DNA of 64,000 nt from the NCBI RefSeq assembly GCF_950295315.1, contig NC_080172.1:115574989-115638988 (forward strand), read 5' to 3'. Source of the stretch: Erinaceus europaeus (taxonomy: Eukaryota; Chordata; Mammalia; Eulipotyphla; Erinaceidae). The translations under genes and the position numbers were made by a program. A model generated the notes under the pieces. It did not search any database. It had not been told where the DNA came from and saw only the letters and a list, made by a program, of their open reading frames with translations. Positions 60,506 through 64,000 of the stretch are shown here, piece after piece (position 1 is the stretch's first letter; the number at the start of each line of letters is the position of its first letter).

Positions 60506-61407
60506 TCCCTCTCCTCTTATGTCACTCTAAAAGCAAGGAAATGCCAGGGACGGTGGAGTCCTGCAGGTACCCGCCAGTCCCGGTGGCAGAAACAAAGAAA
60601 GAAAGAGAAAGGAAGAAAGGATCCCCGGCCGGGACACGCAGTGGCTGTGTGTGTGTGTGTGTGTCTGTGAGCGGAGGCCTTAGGGAAACCCATGTCTCCT
60701 TCGGGGCTGGCTCTGCTCCCCACCCCGTCAGTCCGCCCGCTCCGAGTCCCTTCTCCGTGTCCTGAGCTCTGTCTGTCTCTGCCGTCCCGCTCGGTGACCC
60801 AACCTTCCACCCTTCCACGGCCTCCTGCCTTTTCCTCTCAGCTTCCCGTTGCAGATCCTTGTCAGGCTCCAAGGCCTGCTCCTCCACACGCACCGGGCCG
60901 CCTGACTTCCCAGCCCGGCCCACAGACCCCTGAGTGTGTGGCCGCCTAGCCGTGTGTGCCCTGCCTCCTCCCTGTGCGGGTCTGGTGGGGGCGTGCGACT
61001 TCAGTGTCTCCGTCCTGCCAGTGTCACCAGTGTCACCCGAGCTTTGGGGAGGAGGGAGGGAGCGTGGAGGCCTCGTGTTAGTTCTCACGGCAAATGCGGG
61101 AGGAGAGCGGCCCCAGGTGGGGCCCCAGAGCTCTCGGCCCCGTGTGCGGACCCGGAACCCGGGGGCCTCGGGCATGAGGTCTGTGCGCGAGCGCTGCGCC
61201 GTCCCGAGTTCTGAGCCGCCCCGCAGGCCGATCGATCGACTGGCCGCCCAGCCTTGCCGGCCAGGACGAGGACCCGGACCCGTGTGCACTCCCCTGTCTG
61301 CGGCCTCACCCATCGGACACGAGCTTCATCCTGCACGGCAGCTAGGAGCGAGCAGGGGGGTGAGCGGCCGGTCTCTCACCGCCTCTGCTCTCTGGCCTGT
61401 TCTGCAG

Positions 61408-61516
61408 GTGGGTGAGACAGCAGTGTGAATTTGCAAAGCAAGCCCAGGACCCAGACCGAGGCCCCAAGCTGGACCTGGGTTTCAAGGAAGGCCAGACCAT
61501 CAAGCTCAACATCGCG
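61408..61516 (+). CDS. NECAP2: NECAP2 exon 5
   Basis: The acceptor is TGTTCTGCAG|GTGGG and the donor is ATCGCG|GTGAGT. It encodes (K)[36 protein letters not shown], the end of the PH-like domain. It exits at phase 0; the remaining exons are outside the window. Confidence 0.96.
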
Positions 61517-62267
61517 GTGAGTCCGGCCTCGCTGACTGCTGGTCGCGGCCGGGCGGTCCTGGTGCTTGTGGCCGCCACCCCGGGCGCCGTGCCCAGCCCA
61601 GCCCAGCCCATCGCTTGCTGTCTGCCAGCGGGGCGGGTTTACGGGGCCGGTAGCCCTGTGCCGGGTGGTCCGCTGGGCTGAGCGGAGACGGCAACGACAC
61701 TGGCTGTAGCCTGGCAGGGGGACTCCCGGAGCCATAGCGGAACCAGAGAGACAGGCGGCGACAGAGCAGCGCTGCAGAGCGAAGGGCCAGTGATTGTGGC
61801 GCCACGTTCCTGGCTGGCTGGGGGAGTGGGCTCGGGGTGCTCGTGCCAGGTGGCTTGGCCTCGTGCCTGGCGTGAGGGCTGTTTGGGGGGCTCTGGGCGG
61901 CGAGGTGAGCGCTGAGCTTCGTGGGCAGTTGCTGCTGGTGGAAGCGTCTTTCCTCGGAGCCGCCTCTCTGGCTCTGCCCCTGTCAGTTCCCGCCGAGGAC
62001 AGGAAGTCTGCCTGGGTTGGGCTGCCAGGACTTGCCTGGGCGGGTTGGAGTGATGTGTGGGGACCAAGGTGGGATTTTTTTTTTGTTTTTTAGAAGCTTT
62101 GTAACCCTGAAATAATGCTCTTCTTCTTCACTTACTATCTCTTTCTCCTCTTTTCTGCTTCATGCTGGTGATGATAGGACCCTTGAAGTGAGCCAGTTGG
62201 CCCTTAAAAGAAACCCCAGGTCTGTCCAGTGGACTGGTTGGGAGGTGATGATTTCTCTTGCTTGGAG
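61517..62267 (+). other. NECAP2: NECAP2 intron 5, unique sequence
   Basis: GC-rich for the first 500 bp, then AT-richer; no repeat recognised. Confidence 0.5.
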
Positions 62268-62490
62268 GAACTAACATTTACTGACCACCAGCTGAGTGCC
62301 CGCCAGGTAGTGTGTCTAGGCATTTCCTCTCGTGGATTCAACATCGGCCCCCTTCTGTAGACGAGGAGGTTGAGGCTTTGAAGGGTTCACGGACTTGCCT
62401 GGGGTTCTAGAGCTAGAAATGACCAGCATGGCTGGGCTCACACAGCCCGGCGGGGGGACTTGACCTTGGAGTGTGTTCTCACCGTTTGAT
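62268..62490 (+). mobile_element. MIR SINE
   Basis: CTAACATTTACTGACCACCA, CTTCTGTAGACGAGGAGG and GAGCTAGAAATGACCAGC follow the MIR consensus order. Confidence 0.7.
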
Positions 62491-62730
62491 CACGCCTGCT
62501 GTTCGCCTCACAAACCAAGAACCTCATGTCACTTCGTCTTTGTGAAGCATGCTGATTCCTGACTCGCTCTTTGTACCGACTGTTGTGCTTTATCGTGTGT
62601 GGTTTTTAAATGTCTTGCTGCCTAAGTAAGTAGGTGTGCACAGAGTACACACAAGACATGCTGCAGGAAAGTCCATCACCCCCCCTGCGGTGCCAGCTCC
62701 CAGATGAGTACACATATTAGAAACAGACTC

Positions 62731-63010
62731 GGGGACGGGCGGTAGCACAGCGGGATAAGAGCACGTGGAGCCAAGCACAGGGACTGGAAGAAGGATCCCG
62801 ATTCAAGCCCCCAGCTCCCCACCTGAAGGGGGGTCACTTCCCAGGCGGTGAAGCAGGTCTGCAGGTGTCTGTCTGTCTTTCACTCCCCCTCTCTGTCTTC
62901 CCCTCCTCTCTCCATGTCCTATCCTACAACAACAGCAATAATAGCTACAACAATAAAACAACAAGGGCAACGAAAGGGAATAAATAAATATTAAAAACCA
63001 TTAAAAAAAC
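62731..63010 (+). mobile_element. SINE family A
   Basis: GGGACGGGCGGTAGCACAGC head. Confidence 0.85.
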
Positions 63011-63029
63011 AAACATAGAACTCAGTGAA

Positions 63030-63185
63030 ATAAAAAAGTTATTCTGTAGAGACAGAAAAATCAAGAAGGAAGGAGGACAGAGAGAGAGAGAGCTAGAAAC
63101 TTAGGAAGCTTTCTCCCTGAATGGGGACCTGGGGCTTGAACCTGGGTCCATGAGCACTGTAACACATATGCTCTACAGCCCCACT
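63030..63185 (-). mobile_element. SINE family A2, diverged
   Basis: GGGGCTTGAACCTGGGTCC; truncated head. Confidence 0.65.
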
Positions 63186-63211
63186 CAGTGAATTTAAGAA
63201 AAAAGCAGGGG

Positions 63212-63485
63212 GAGTCAGGCGGTAGCCTAGCGGGTTAAGTGCAGGTGGCGCAAAGCTCAGGGACCAGCGTAAGGATCCTGGTTCGAGCCCCCGGCTCCCT
63301 ACCTGCAGGGGGGTCACTTCATAAGTGGTGAAGCAGGTCTGCAGGTGTCTGTCTTTCTCTCCCCCTGTCTGTCTTCCCCTCCTCTCCATTTCTGTCCTAT
63401 CCAACAGCGACACCATCAATAACAACGATAATAACTACAACAACAAAAAACAAGGGCAACAAAAGGAAATAAATATTAAAAAATA
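63212..63485 (+). mobile_element. SINE family A
   Basis: GGGAGTCAGGCGGTAGCCTA head. Confidence 0.85.
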
Positions 63486-63489
63486 AAAA

Positions 63490-64000
63490 AACTTACCCCC
63501 ACAAACCAATCCCCAGATTAAGAAACAAAAGGTCACCTGCCCTCCTGAAGCCCTTCTTGCTCCCTCCTGGTACTGCTCACGTCGAGCAACAACCATCCTG
63601 TCTTTGCACACTCCAGATTCTGTTTTATCTTTTATGAATCGGGTCATGCACTTGACATTCTCACGTCGAGGGCTTACGAATGTCCCTATTGTTGCATGCT
63701 GTGTGTTCATTCCGTGTGGCGGCTTAGTCCACTATGGGCATGTATCCCATCATTCCCTGCTTATCTGGTGGGGGACATTTCGGTGTGGGCCTATCGCAGT
63801 GCGGCCAAGCATGACCAGATTCCTGCCTTTGGTGCAGAGGACGCGTTCCCACTGGGTCTGCTCAGGATCGGAACTTTAGGGCCATTGGTTCCCATATTCC
63901 GATGTCCCCACCACACTTCTGCCGTCAGCGTGCAAGTGTCCTGGTTGCTGTTTGTCCTTGTCCGTAGTCTGTGTTCAGGCGGGTGTGTGGTGGTATGCTG
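63490..64000 (-). mobile_element. Ancient L1 fragment
   Basis: GGGTCATGCACTTGACATTC and CTTATCTGGTGGGGGACATT resemble the antisense of an old L1 3' region. It runs off the window edge within NECAP2 intron 5. Confidence 0.45.

Noticed and set aside
60522..61313. A 263-codon minus-strand open frame in NECAP2 intron 4
   Set aside because: GC-rich intronic sequence with low stop density; no conserved motif seen.
1636..63425. A recurring predicted peptide with [20 protein letters not shown] in dozens of places
   Set aside because: This is the antisense translation of the family A SINE body, not a gene family.

Overview
This is vertebrate nuclear DNA, most likely from a hedgehog (Erinaceidae, perhaps Erinaceus europaeus). 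The species call rests on the dominant tRNA-derived SINEs, which I recognise as hedgehog-type ERI SINEs; that is recall, not a search. The coding content is placental-mammal. It reproduces the human 1p36.13 gene order as I know it: SZRD1 (+), SPATA21 (-), NECAP2 (+).

Layout. 428-5466: the last two coding exons and the long, SINE-free 3' UTR of SZRD1. 6450-36615: SPATA21 on the minus strand, convergent with SZRD1. Ten exons (6571-26360) chain with consistent splice phases and encode an EF-hand segment and the C-terminus. A start-codon exon lies at 36487-36615, and three further candidate N-terminal exons lie between. 36700-50300: intergenic sequence built from SINEs, LTRs, fragments of an old L1, a non-L1 retrotransposon remnant and an RPL9 processed pseudogene. 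50330-64000: the NECAP2 CpG-island promoter and coding exons 1-5. Intron 1 holds a composite minisatellite and a nearly intact minus-strand L1 with a 35-bp tandem array at its 5' end. Intron 2 is almost wholly SINE-derived minisatellite.

SINE families used below. Family A: head like GGGAGTCGGGCGGTAGCGCA, A box TAGCGCAGCGG, B box GGTTCGAGCC, CAA/TAA-rich tail. Family A2: head like GGCCAGGTGGTGGCGCACCT, body with AGGGGGAAAGCTT, tail ending CTATCCAATAAATAAA. Long forms of A and A2 add a 3' block containing CCAGGAGCAGTGGATTC. Family B: core CTCATGCCTGAGGCT ... CAGAGCTGAGCAGTGCTCT. Family C: GGTCCGGGAGGTGGC ... CCAGAGTGATGTCTGGTTC. Family D: low-copy, with CTTTGGTGCTGTGGTCTCTC. SINE boundaries are by eye, about +/-10 bp. 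Strand is the head-to-tail direction.

SZRD1 is an RNA-binding SUZ-domain protein, SPATA21 a testis EF-hand protein and NECAP2 an endocytic adaptor. They are unrelated neighbours, not a pathway. The most interesting structure is in NECAP2 intron 2: a 90/91-bp repeat that has copied the exon 3 splice acceptor five extra times. Next are the palindromic array abutting the L1 5' end and the GC-core/TTR-tail minisatellite in intron 1.
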